A stretch of DNA of 22,790 nt from Nocardioidaceae bacterium (GTDB lineage Bacteria; Actinomycetota; Actinomycetes; Propionibacteriales; Nocardioidaceae), in the NCBI GenBank assembly GCA_013811715.1, contig JACCUS010000251.1:1-22790 (forward strand), written 5' to 3'. Shown here piece by piece: positions 8,137 to 15,388 of the stretch (position 1 is the first letter of the stretch; each line of letters begins with the position of its first letter). Under the pieces are notes generated by a model that was not told the DNA's origin, did no database searches, and was given only the letters and a program-made list of their open reading frames with translations. A program made the translations under genes and the position numbers.

Positions 8137-9141
8137 ATGCTGCGCTTCGTGCTGCGGCGGTTGGCCTTGATGGTGCCGACACTGTTCGGGCTGTCGCTGC
8201 TGCTGTTCATCTGGGTGCGGATCCTCCCCGGCGATCCCGCGCGGAGCCTTCTGGGCCAACGCGCAACCCCCGAGGCCATCGCCCGCGTCAATGAGGTCTA
8301 CGGGTTCGACAAGCCGATCTGGGAGCAGTACGTCACCTACATCAGCGCGCTGTTGCGGGGCAACTTCGGGAGCTCGATCGACCTGCACGAACCAGTGCTG
8401 GACGCGTTCCTCACCAAGCTTCCGGCGACGATCGAGATCAGCGTGGTGGCGCTGCTGTTCGCGATCGTCGTCGGTATCCCGCTCGGCTACTACGCAGGTC
8501 GGCACCAAGGCGGCTGGCTGGACACCACCATCGTCTCCGGGTCGCTGCTGGGCGTCGTCACGCCGGTGTTCTTCCTGGCGATCCTGTTGAAGTACCTGTT
8601 CGCCGAGCAGCTCGGGCTGCTCCCCACGCAGGGACGCCAGGACGCCCGGCTCGATGTCGACCACCCCACCAACTTCTACGTGCTCGACGGCATCGTCACC
8701 GGAAACTTCGAGGCGTTCTGGGACGCATCGCTGCACCTCGTCCTGCCTGGACTGGCGCTTGGCACCATCCCGCTGGCGATCATCGTGCGGATCACCCGGG
8801 CGTCGGTGTCGGAGGTGGTGCATGAGGACTACGTCCGCACTGCTGAGGCCAAGGGGCTCCAGAGCGGGACGATCAACCGTCGACACGTCCTTCGCAACGC
8901 GTTGCTGCCTGTCGTCACCACCATCGGGCTGCAGCTCGGTCTGCTGTTCTCAGGCGCGGTGCTCACCGAGACGGTGTTCGCCATCGACGGGATCGGTCAG
9001 TACCTGTACGCCGCCATCGGCGTGCGGGACTATCCGGTGCTTCAGGGCTTCATCTTGTTCATCGCGCTTATGTACTCGGTGATCAACCTGCTGGTCGACC
9101 TGTCCTACGGCCTCATCGACCCGAGGGTGCGTGTCTCATGA
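8137..9141 (+). CDS. oppB: Peptide ABC transporter permease (OppB/DppB type)
   Basis: Integral membrane subunit, 334 residues, of the peptide importer. It begins with the family-typical MLRFVLRRLALMVPTLFG segment, which forms the first membrane helix. A periplasmic-type loop with PGDPARSLLG follows, then several more hydrophobic segments (about residues 98-122, 133-155, 197-218, 248-270 and 300-325). The EAA-type coupling loop that docks on the ATPases is visible as VRTAEAKGL...RHVLRNALLPVVT near residues 232-260. GGAAGG lies 9 bases before the ATG. It follows the intra-operon hairpin and its stop overlaps the oppC start (ATGA), indicating translational coupling. It pairs with OppC to form the transmembrane channel. 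Confidence 0.94.
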   Translation: MLRFVLRRLALMVPTLFGLSLLLFIWVRILPGDPARSLLGQRATPEAIARVNEVYGFDKPIWEQYVTYISALLRGNFGSSIDLHEPVLDAFLTKLPATIEISVVALLFAIVVGIPLGYYAGRHQGGWLDTTIVSGSLLGVVTPVFFLAILLKYLFAEQLGLLPTQGRQDARLDVDHPTNFYVLDGIVTGNFEAFWDASLHLVLPGLALGTIPLAIIVRITRASVSEVVHEDYVRTAEAKGLQSGTINRRHVLRNALLPVVTTIGLQLGLLFSGAVLTETVFAIDGIGQYLYAAIGVRDYPVLQGFILFIALMYSVINLLVDLSYGLIDPRVRVS

Positions 9142-10052
9142 CTCTGCAGGAGTCGCTAGTGCCCCGGGGGAAGTCCGCCGAGTCCACGACCGGCGAGAGC
9201 CTGTGGCGCGGCGCGTTCAAGAGACTGCGGCGCAGCCCGATGGCGATCATCGGGGCCAGCATCATGGCGGTGTTCGTACTGGTGGCGATCTTCGCCCCGC
9301 TCCTCTCGCCGTACCAGCCAGCCTCGACGGAGTGGACCGAGCTCTCCACGCCCTACTACGTCCAGGGCAGCAGCTCCGAGCATCTGCTCGGCATCGACCG
9401 GTGGGGCTCCGACATGCTCACCCAGCTGATCTACGGCGCCCGCCAGTCGCTGATCATCGGAGTGGTCTCCACGCTGATAGGGCTGTTCGCCGGTGCCTCG
9501 CTGGGAGCCCTGGCCGGCGGCATCGGTGGCAAGGTGGACACGATCGTGATGCGGTTCGTCGACGTGCTGCTGTCGATCCCGAGCCTGCTGCTGGCGATCA
9601 GCATCGCGGCGGCGATGGGCAAGAGCAGCTTCGCGCTGATGGTCGCCATCGGGGCGGCCCAGATACCCATCTTTGCCCGGTTGCTGCGGGCCAGCATGTT
9701 GGCGCAGAACAAGTCCGACTACGTGCTTGCGGCCGGGGCCCTGGGCTTGCGCCGCAAGACGATCGTGCTGGGACATGTGCTGCCGAACTCGCTCGGCCCG
9801 ACGATCGTGCAGGCGACACTCAACCTGGCCACCGCCATCATCGAGGTCGCCGCGCTCTCTTTCCTGGGTCTCGGTAACGACGACCCGGCGGTGGCGGAGT
9901 GGGGTCGGATGATCGTCTCCGGGCAAGACCGATTCGAGATCGCTCCCTGGCTGGCCTTCTATCCCGGCATCTGCATCGCGATCACCGCATTGGGCTTCAC
10001 CTTGCTCGGTGAGGCAATGCGTGAGGCCCTCGACCCCAAGCAACGGCGGTGA
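9138..10052 (+). CDS. oppC: Peptide ABC transporter permease (OppC/DppC type)
   Basis: Second integral membrane subunit, 304 residues. After a hydrophilic N-terminus comes FKRLRRSPMAIIGASIMA, the OppC-type start of the first membrane helix (OppC N-terminal domain). A periplasmic loop with HLLGIDRWGSDMLTQLIYGARQS follows, the characteristic LG-D-GRD-type segment, and then the BPD_transp_1 core with the coupling loop DYVLAAGALGLRRKTIVLGHVLPNSLGP. Its ATG at 9138 overlaps the oppB stop by 4 bases. It ends 6 bases before the oppD GTG. Family assignment is firm; substrate range is not determined by this subunit alone. Confidence 0.94.
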   Translation: MTLQESLVPRGKSAESTTGESLWRGAFKRLRRSPMAIIGASIMAVFVLVAIFAPLLSPYQPASTEWTELSTPYYVQGSSSEHLLGIDRWGSDMLTQLIYGARQSLIIGVVSTLIGLFAGASLGALAGGIGGKVDTIVMRFVDVLLSIPSLLLAISIAAAMGKSSFALMVAIGAAQIPIFARLLRASMLAQNKSDYVLAAGALGLRRKTIVLGHVLPNSLGPTIVQATLNLATAIIEVAALSFLGLGNDDPAVAEWGRMIVSGQDRFEIAPWLAFYPGICIAITALGFTLLGEAMREALDPKQRR

Positions 10053-10058
10053 TCGACG

Positions 10059-11126
10059 GTGTCTGTGGAGTACATCAGCGACGAGGCCGATGAGTACGTC
10101 GACACGGCATCCGCCGACTCACCGGACCGGCCGCTCCTGCAGGTCGACGACCTCGCCGTCACCTTCAGCCGGCGAGGGTCAACACCCGTTCACGCGGTCG
10201 ACGAGGTCTCGTTCACCGTGCGTGCCGGCGAACACGTCGGGCTGGTGGGGGAGTCGGGCAGCGGCAAGAGCGTGACCTCGCTCGCGGTGATGGGGCTGCT
10301 GCCTCGGCGAGGCGTGCAGATCGAGGGCAGCGTCATGCTCAACGGCCGAGAGCTCGTCGGGCTCAGCACCTCTGCCATGCGCAACCTCCGCGGTGCGGAG
10401 ATGGCGATGGTGTTCCAGGACCCGATGTCGAGCCTGAACCCGGTGGTGCCCGTCGGGAAGCAGATCACCGAGGTGCTGCGACGGCACCGCGACATCAGCA
10501 GGGCCGACGCGGCAACTGAGTCGGTCGACCTGCTGCAGAAGGTCGGCATCCCCGACCCGGGACGACGCGTCTCGGAGTATCCGCATCAGCTCTCCGGCGG
10601 GATGCGGCAGCGGGTGCTGATCGCGACCGCGCTGGCCTGTCAGCCACGGCTGCTGATCGCCGACGAGCCCACCACCGCACTCGACGTGACCATCCAGGCG
10701 CAGATCTTGGAGCTGCTGAAGGAGCTGGTCGCCGACACCGGCACGGCGCTGATCATGATCACCCATGACCTCGGCGTCGTGGCCGGGCTTTGCGACCAGG
10801 TCCACGTGATGTACTCGGGCAGGATCGTGGAGTCCGCCGACCGGCGCACCCTCTTCGCGACGCCTCGCCATCCGTACACCGGTGGGCTGATGGCGTCGAT
10901 TCCGCGCCTGGACAGCCGGCGTGGAGCCACGCTGAACCCGATCAAGGGCTCGCCGACCGACATGTTGCCGTGGAGCGAGGGCTGTGCGTTCGCGCCGCGT
11001 TGCGGCAACGCGGAGGGCGACTGCCGGATGGAGACTCCACGACTCGAGGCGAAGGGCCACCAGGCCCTGCGATGCTTCCATCCGCTGAGCGCGGACCCCA
11101 GGCGTGGCGGAGGCAGCGATGCCTGA
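10059..11126 (+). CDS. oppD: Peptide ABC transporter ATPase (OppD/DppD type)
   Basis: Cytoplasmic ATPase, 355 residues, that powers import with OppF. Walker A is GESGSGKS at residues 64-71, the ABC signature LSGGMRQR starts at 178, Walker B LLIADEP places Asp202 and Glu203 at the active site, and the H-loop is seen in MITHDLGVV. The C-terminal oligopeptide-transporter extension (HPYTGGLMASIPRLD and later CAFAPRC...C...C cysteines) is present. GTG at 10059 is the first start after oppC; no strong ribosome-binding site is visible, so translation may depend on coupling to oppC. About 25 residues precede the ABC domain, longer than in some homologs, so a later start is possible. It overlaps oppF by 8 bases. 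Confidence 0.93.
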   Translation: MSVEYISDEADEYVDTASADSPDRPLLQVDDLAVTFSRRGSTPVHAVDEVSFTVRAGEHVGLVGESGSGKSVTSLAVMGLLPRRGVQIEGSVMLNGRELVGLSTSAMRNLRGAEMAMVFQDPMSSLNPVVPVGKQITEVLRRHRDISRADAATESVDLLQKVGIPDPGRRVSEYPHQLSGGMRQRVLIATALACQPRLLIADEPTTALDVTIQAQILELLKELVADTGTALIMITHDLGVVAGLCDQVHVMYSGRIVESADRRTLFATPRHPYTGGLMASIPRLDSRRGATLNPIKGSPTDMLPWSEGCAFAPRCGNAEGDCRMETPRLEAKGHQALRCFHPLSADPRRGGGSDA

Positions 11127-12156
11127 CCCACTGTTGCGGGTCCGCGGCCTGAAGGTGCACTATCCGATCAAGAGCGGCATCGTCTTCGATCGTCAGGTGG
11201 GTGCTGTCAAGGCAGTCGACGGCGTCGACCTCGACGTCTACAAGGGCCAGACAGTCGGGCTTGTGGGTGAGTCCGGCTGCGGCAAGAGCACCTTCGGTCG
11301 AGCGGTGTTGCAGCTGACGGCATTGACCGAGGGCGAGGTCGTCTTCGAGGGCGTCGACCTTGCCACCCTCAAGGGCGAGGAGCTGCGCCGGAGGCGCCGG
11401 TCGATGCAGATGGTCTTCCAGGACCCGATGGCCAGCCTCAACCCGCGGCAGAACGTCGAGACGCTGCTCACCGAACCGCTCCGCGCTCACGGCATCGAGT
11501 ACGACAAGAAGAACCGGGTCAGGGAGGTCTTGGAACTGGTCGGGTTGTCTGCGTCCGCGGCCACGCGCTACCCCCACGAGTTCAGCGGGGGCCAGCGTCA
11601 GCGCATCGGCATCGCCCGCGCGATCGCACTCGAGCCCGACCTGGTCATCGCCGACGAACCGGTGTCGGCGCTCGACGTGTCGATCCAGGCGCAGATCTTG
11701 AACCTGCTCGAAGAGCTGCAGGACCGCCTCGGGCTGACCTACCTGGTGATCGCGCACGACCTCGCGGTGGTGCGCCACGTCTCAGACGAGGTGGCCGTGA
11801 TGTATCTCGGTGAGATCGTCGAACAGGCGCCGTCGGACGCGCTGTACGAGGGCCCGCTGCATCCGTACACGATCTCGCTGATGTCAGCCGTGCCCGTCCC
11901 TGACCCGGTCGTCGAGGACAGCCGCGAGCGCATCCTGCTGAGTGGTGATCTTCCGTCTGCTGCGAACCCACCCTCGGGCTGCCGGTTCCACACCCGGTGC
12001 CCGTTCCGACAGGAGACCCGGTGCGACGACGAGCGGCCGGCGTTGGTCGAGCTGGAGCCCGGGCACAAAGTCTCCTGCCACTACGCGAAGGAGATCCGCA
12101 GCGGTCAGATCAAGCCGCGCGGTGCCGGGGACATGCTCGCGGCGGGCACGGAGTAG
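11119..12156 (+). CDS. oppF: Peptide ABC transporter ATPase (OppF/DppF type)
   Basis: Second ATPase of the importer, 345 residues. Walker A GESGCGKS is at residues 50-57, signature FSGGQRQR starts at 155, Walker B LVIADEP gives Asp179 and Glu180, and VIAHDLAVV carries the H-loop His. OppF-type features are the KVHYPIK start, KAVDGVDLDVYKGQT, and the C-terminal CRFHTRCPFRQETRC cysteine cluster, which in some family members binds an Fe-S cluster. The ATG at 11119 is preferred because GGAGG lies 5 bases upstream and it overlaps the oppD stop by 8 bases; the GTG at 11104 would add five residues. It is the last gene of the operon and converges on the nuclease gene, with only 37 bp between their stops. 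Confidence 0.94.
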   Translation: MPDPLLRVRGLKVHYPIKSGIVFDRQVGAVKAVDGVDLDVYKGQTVGLVGESGCGKSTFGRAVLQLTALTEGEVVFEGVDLATLKGEELRRRRRSMQMVFQDPMASLNPRQNVETLLTEPLRAHGIEYDKKNRVREVLELVGLSASAATRYPHEFSGGQRQRIGIARAIALEPDLVIADEPVSALDVSIQAQILNLLEELQDRLGLTYLVIAHDLAVVRHVSDEVAVMYLGEIVEQAPSDALYEGPLHPYTISLMSAVPVPDPVVEDSRERILLSGDLPSAANPPSGCRFHTRCPFRQETRCDDERPALVELEPGHKVSCHYAKEIRSGQIKPRGAGDMLAAGTE

Positions 12157-12193
12157 CCGTCACCGGACGGAACTCGTCGACACCAGGGGACCG

Positions 12194-13114
12194 CTACATG
12201 GCGGGGGATTTCGGTGCTTCGGGGACGGGCAGCACCGGCAGTGGCGGGGGAGTGCCGCCCCAGGCGGGGCAGATGACCTTGTGGTCACACCACCCGCACA
12301 GCACGGACTTGTTGGGCCGCCAGTCACCGGAGTCGTCGGCGCGCCGGATCGCCGCCCATAAGGCCGCCACCTTGCGCTCGGTGGCGAGCAGGTCGCGTTC
12401 GTCCGGCTCGTAGCGGAGCATCTCGCCGTTGCCGAGGTAGACCAGCTGCAACACGCGCGGGATCACGCCACGGGTGCGCCACACGACCAGGGCGTAGAAC
12501 TTCATCTGGAACAGCGCCTTGGCCTCGAAATGCTCGCCGGGTGACCTGCCGGTCTTGTAGTCGACGATGCGGACCTCCCCGGTCGGCGCCACGTCGACCC
12601 GGTCGATGTAGCCGTGCAGAGTCAGCCCGGACTCGAGCTGCGTCACGACGTGCACCTCCCGCTCGGCCGGCTCCAGCCGCTGCGGGTCTTCCAAGGCGAA
12701 GTAGCGGCCCAGCAGACCTCGGCACTGTTCCAGCCAGGTGGCAAGGTCTGGACCCTCGGGGCGGTCGGAGTCCACCCCAGGGTCGCCGAAGATCTCGGCA
12801 AGCCCTGGCTCCTCGGCCAGCAGCTGCTCCCAGGCCGGACCGAGCAGCAGGTTGGCTCGATCGTGGGTCCGCTCTGTGGCCGGCAGATCGAACAGCTCCT
12901 CCAACACCTTGTGTACGACAGTGCCCCGCACCGCGTCGATGCTGGGGGCCTGCGGCAGCCTGTCGATGACGCGGAACCGGTAGAGCAGCGGACAGGTCAT
13001 GAAGTCGCTTGCCCGGCTCGGCGACAGTGAATTACGCCTGGTGAGCCCGGCCTGCTCGTCGATGGCTGCGTGCGTCGCCTCGGCGAGGTCGGTCGTGTCA
13101 CCATCGATGCTCAT
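12194..13114 (-). CDS. RecB-family PD-(D/E)XK nuclease with Fe-S cysteines
   Basis: A stand-alone nuclease-domain protein of 306 residues resembling the AddB/Cas4/RecB nuclease fold. Seen in sequence: the N-terminal LSPSRASDFMTCPLLYRFR, a catalytic core with VRIVDYKTGRSPG (Asp and Lys of the PD-(D/E)XK site) and the following QMKFYALV (QxxxY motif). Cys41 together with Cys273, Cys276 and Cys282 (C-x2-C-x5-C) forms the one-plus-three pattern that staples an Fe4S4 cluster in AddB and Cas4 proteins. There is no helicase domain and no Cas gene nearby, so a DNA-repair or unknown role is likelier than CRISPR adaptation. A homolog sits near the proteasome locus in M. tuberculosis (Rv2119). The ATG at 13114 is 7 bases after a TAGCCT -10 box, so it is probably leaderless, back to back with the M50 protease gene. 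Confidence 0.88.
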   Translation of the reverse strand: MSIDGDTTDLAEATHAAIDEQAGLTRRNSLSPSRASDFMTCPLLYRFRVIDRLPQAPSIDAVRGTVVHKVLEELFDLPATERTHDRANLLLGPAWEQLLAEEPGLAEIFGDPGVDSDRPEGPDLATWLEQCRGLLGRYFALEDPQRLEPAEREVHVVTQLESGLTLHGYIDRVDVAPTGEVRIVDYKTGRSPGEHFEAKALFQMKFYALVVWRTRGVIPRVLQLVYLGNGEMLRYEPDERDLLATERKVAALWAAIRRADDSGDWRPNKSVLCGWCDHKVICPAWGGTPPPLPVLPVPEAPKSPAM

Positions 13115-13121
13115 GGCCGTA

Positions 13122-13127
13122 AGGCTA
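13122..13127 (-). promoter_or_regulatory. -10 box, leaderless promoter of RecB-like gene
   Basis: TAGCCT on the minus strand, 7 bases before the ATG at 13114. The opposing M50 promoter -10 box is only 24 bases away, so the two promoters share their upstream region and polymerase could not easily occupy both at once. Confidence 0.55.
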
Positions 13128-13151
13128 GATCACCGCACCGACACAACCCGG

Positions 13152-13157
13152 TAGCGT
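13152..13157 (+). promoter_or_regulatory. -10 box, leaderless promoter of M50 protease gene
   Basis: TAGCGT, 6 bases before the GTG at 13164. This places the transcript start at the start codon. A GAGGA also sits in the gap but too close to the GTG to act as a normal ribosome-binding site. Confidence 0.55.
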
Positions 13158-13163
13158 TGAGGA

Positions 13164-14309
13164 GTGAGCACGCCGCCGGACGTCCCAGTCGCCAAGCCAC
13201 GGCGGCTGCCGCCCGGCACCTTCCGACTGGGGACGGTCGCCGGTGTCGATGTCACGGTGGCCAACTCATGGTTCTTGATCGTCGGCCTCATCGCGATCCT
13301 GCTGGCGAACGACATCCAACGCGAGGTGCCGGGAATCGACGGGTGGGCGTACCTCGCGGGGGCGGCCTTCGCCGTACTGCTGTACATGTCGGTGCTGCTG
13401 CACGAGATCTCGCACGCGCTGGCCGCGCGGGCCTTCGCGATGCCGGTCCACTCGATCAACCTGCACTTCCTCGGTGGCGCCACCGAGATCGAGGGGGAGG
13501 CGTCGAGCCCGTGGCGGGAGTTCGTCATCGCCGTCGTGGGCCCGGTCACCTCGCTGCTGATCGGCGCCGTGGCGTGGGTGTCCATCGACGTGTTCGACGC
13601 CGGTCTGGTGGGTCTCGCCGTGACGTATCTTGCCGTCGCCAACCTCGTCGTCGGCGTGGTCAACCTCGTGCCGGGGCTTCCGCTGGACGGCGGGAGGGTG
13701 CTGCAGGCGGTCGTATGGGCGATCTCTGGCAAGCGCTCGCTCGGTGTGACAGTGGCCGCGTGGGGCGGCCGGCTGGCCGCCGTCGCGGTCATCTGCTACC
13801 CGCTGCTCATGCCGGCGTTCGACATCGAGCCCGACATCATCGACTACCTGTTGGCGTTCATGATCGGCGCCTTTCTGTGGAGTGGGGCGACCCAGGCACT
13901 GGTCGTCTCCAAGGTGCGCAGCAAGCTGCCGGCGATCTCGGCTCGTCGGCTCGCCAGGCCGGCGATCGGCGTGTCCGCGGACCTGCCGGTCGCCGAGGCG
14001 ATCCGGCGCGCGCAGGAGGCCAACGCGGGCTCGGTCGTCGTCGTGACCAGCGACGGGAAGCCCGCAGGCATCGTCAACGAGGCCGCGGTCTTGTCGACCC
14101 CCGACGATCGCCGCCCCTGGATGTCGTCGGGCGATCTCGCCCGGCGGCTCGAGGAGGGTCTCGTGCTCCCGATCAGCCTGACCGGGGAGTCGTTGCTGCG
14201 TGCGATGAACGCGACCCCTGCCACCGAGTACGTGCTGGTGGAAGACGACGGGACGATGTACGGCGTGCTGGTCACCAAAGACGTCGACGCGGCCTTCAAG
14301 ACGGCCTGA
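13164..14309 (+). CDS. Site-2-type M50 metalloprotease with CBS domains
   Basis: Predicted membrane-embedded zinc protease of 381 residues. The zinc site HEISH is at residues 80-84, inside a hydrophobic helix. The second active-site element NLVPGLPLDGG begins at Asn167 and supplies the third zinc ligand Asp175. About six hydrophobic segments cover residues 30-240. The C-terminal part (about 265-381) looks like a CBS-domain pair (ISADLPVAEAIRRAQEA-type start, SVVVVTSDGKPAGIV, and YVLVEDDGTMYGVLVTKDVDAA), which in this subfamily can sense adenine nucleotides. Such proteins usually cut membrane-bound regulators; the substrate here is unknown. GTG at 13164 fits a leaderless start. trmI follows after 27 bp, and an M50/CBS gene beside trmI and the proteasome ATPase is a recurring actinobacterial arrangement as far as I recall. 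Confidence 0.9.
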   Translation: MSTPPDVPVAKPRRLPPGTFRLGTVAGVDVTVANSWFLIVGLIAILLANDIQREVPGIDGWAYLAGAAFAVLLYMSVLLHEISHALAARAFAMPVHSINLHFLGGATEIEGEASSPWREFVIAVVGPVTSLLIGAVAWVSIDVFDAGLVGLAVTYLAVANLVVGVVNLVPGLPLDGGRVLQAVVWAISGKRSLGVTVAAWGGRLAAVAVICYPLLMPAFDIEPDIIDYLLAFMIGAFLWSGATQALVVSKVRSKLPAISARRLARPAIGVSADLPVAEAIRRAQEANAGSVVVVTSDGKPAGIVNEAAVLSTPDDRRPWMSSGDLARRLEEGLVLPISLTGESLLRAMNATPATEYVLVEDDGTMYGVLVTKDVDAAFKTA

Positions 14310-14322
14310 GTCACGTCCGGAC

Positions 14323-14328
14323 TACGCT
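14323..14328 (+). promoter_or_regulatory. Candidate -10 box of trmI
   Basis: TACGCT, 8 bases before the ATG at 14337, so the transcript would start at or one to two bases before the start codon. trmI could also be read through from the M50 gene 27 bp upstream. Confidence 0.45.
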
Positions 14329-14336
14329 GATGCACC

Positions 14337-15299
14337 ATGTCAGCCGAGGTAACGAACAGCACAGAACGCGATCGGCCGGCGGACGCAGACCCGGAGTGGT
14401 CGGGGGTACGTCGGGGGCCGCTTCGCGTGGGGGAGCGTGTTCGGCTCAGCGACCCCAAAGGCCGCAGCCATAGCGTGCTGCTCGGAGCCGGCCAGACGTT
14501 CTTCACGCACAAGGGTGGGATCGACCACGATGAGCTGATCGGGTCGCCCGACGGAAACGTGGTGAGCTCGACCGGAGGCGTCGACTACTTGGTGCTGCGT
14601 CCGCTGCTTGCCGACTTCGTCGTGTCGATGCCGCGCGGCGCGGCCGTCGTCTATCCGAAGGACGCTGCACAGATCGTCACGATGGCCGACATCTTCCCGG
14701 GTGCCCGCGTGGTGGAGGCCGGCGTGGGCTCGGGCGCCCTGACCTGCACCTTGCTGCGGGCGGTCGGCGTCATGGGCGCGCTCACGTCGTACGAACGGCG
14801 TCCGGAGTTCGCCGAGGTTGCCCGCAAGAACGTCACCGAGTTCTTCGGGGGCGAGCACCCCGCCTGGCGGCTGCGCGTGGGAGACCTGGCCACTGAACTG
14901 GTCGAGCGGCACGTGGACCGGGTCATCCTCGACATGCTGGCGCCCTGGGACTGCGTGCCGGCGGTCACTGAGGCGCTTGCTCCCGGCGGGCTCGTCTGTG
15001 CGTTCGTTGCCACCACCACCCAGCTGAGCCGCTTCGTGGAGACGATCCGTGAGCATGGCGGCTGCACCGAGCCGGAGTCGTGGGAACAGGTGGTTCGGGG
15101 GTGGCATGTTGAAGGGCTCGCCGTACGCCCGCAGCACCGGATGAACGGGCACACCGGCTTCTTGGTGACCGCGCGCCGGCTCGCCCCCGGTGTGACCGCA
15201 CCGAGGCGCAGCCGGCGGCCGGCACCTGGGGCTTATGGGCCCGACTACACCGGTCCGCGGCCGTCGGAGCACGCCCGAGCCGTCGAGCCCCGCAGGTAA
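14337..15299 (+). CDS. trmI: tRNA (adenine-58-N1)-methyltransferase TrmI
   Basis: Methylates N1 of adenine 58 in the T-loop of tRNAs using S-adenosylmethionine; bacterial TrmI acts as a homotetramer. The protein has 320 residues. An N-terminal beta-rich domain (about 25-100, LRVGERVRLSDPKGR and HDELIGSPDGNVV) is followed by the Rossmann methyltransferase domain with SAM motif VVEAGVGSGALT at residues 125-136, a TSYERRPEFA acidic loop, and the LDMLAPWDCVPAV motif of the catalytic pocket. The tail after residue 285 is Arg/Pro-rich and lower in complexity. M. tuberculosis TrmI (Rv2118c) lies in the same relative place, between the RecB-like gene and mpa. The ATG at 14337 has a -10 box just upstream and no ribosome-binding site, suggesting a leaderless transcript. 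Confidence 0.95.
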   Translation: MSAEVTNSTERDRPADADPEWSGVRRGPLRVGERVRLSDPKGRSHSVLLGAGQTFFTHKGGIDHDELIGSPDGNVVSSTGGVDYLVLRPLLADFVVSMPRGAAVVYPKDAAQIVTMADIFPGARVVEAGVGSGALTCTLLRAVGVMGALTSYERRPEFAEVARKNVTEFFGGEHPAWRLRVGDLATELVERHVDRVILDMLAPWDCVPAVTEALAPGGLVCAFVATTTQLSRFVETIREHGGCTEPESWEQVVRGWHVEGLAVRPQHRMNGHTGFLVTARRLAPGVTAPRRSRRPAPGAYGPDYTGPRPSEHARAVEPRR

Positions 15300-15352
15300 C
15301 TAACTGGTATCGACACGTCTCGAGACTTGCGTACGAACCTGGGATCCGCGGG

Positions 15353-15358
15353 TAGGGT
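15353..15358 (+). promoter_or_regulatory. Candidate -10 box of mpa/arc
   Basis: TAGGGT in the context GGTAGGGTCGAAC, 30 bases before the GTG. It gives a short leader of about 25 bases that contains the SD hairpin at 15371-15383. The context closely matches the candidate metH and pup -10 regions. Confidence 0.45.
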
Positions 15359-15370
15359 CGAACCAGTAGT

Positions 15371-15383
15371 CCTCCAGTGGAGG
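15371..15383 (+). promoter_or_regulatory. Ribosome-binding site of mpa/arc inside a small hairpin
   Basis: CCTCC-AGT-GGAGG is a perfect 5-bp inverted repeat whose right arm is the GGAGG ribosome-binding site, 5 bases before the GTG at 15389. Folding would hide the ribosome-binding site. The stem is short, so the effect may be modest. Confidence 0.5.
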
Positions 15384-15388
15384 TGATT

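Noticed and set aside
6365..8182. Open frame of 605 codons on the minus strand
   Set aside because: Antisense of oppA, which has a clear lipoprotein signal and family motifs.
12157..12170. Terminator hairpin after oppF (CCGTC/GACGG)
   Set aside because: Only 5 bp of stem and no T-run; cannot be told from chance in this GC-rich sequence.
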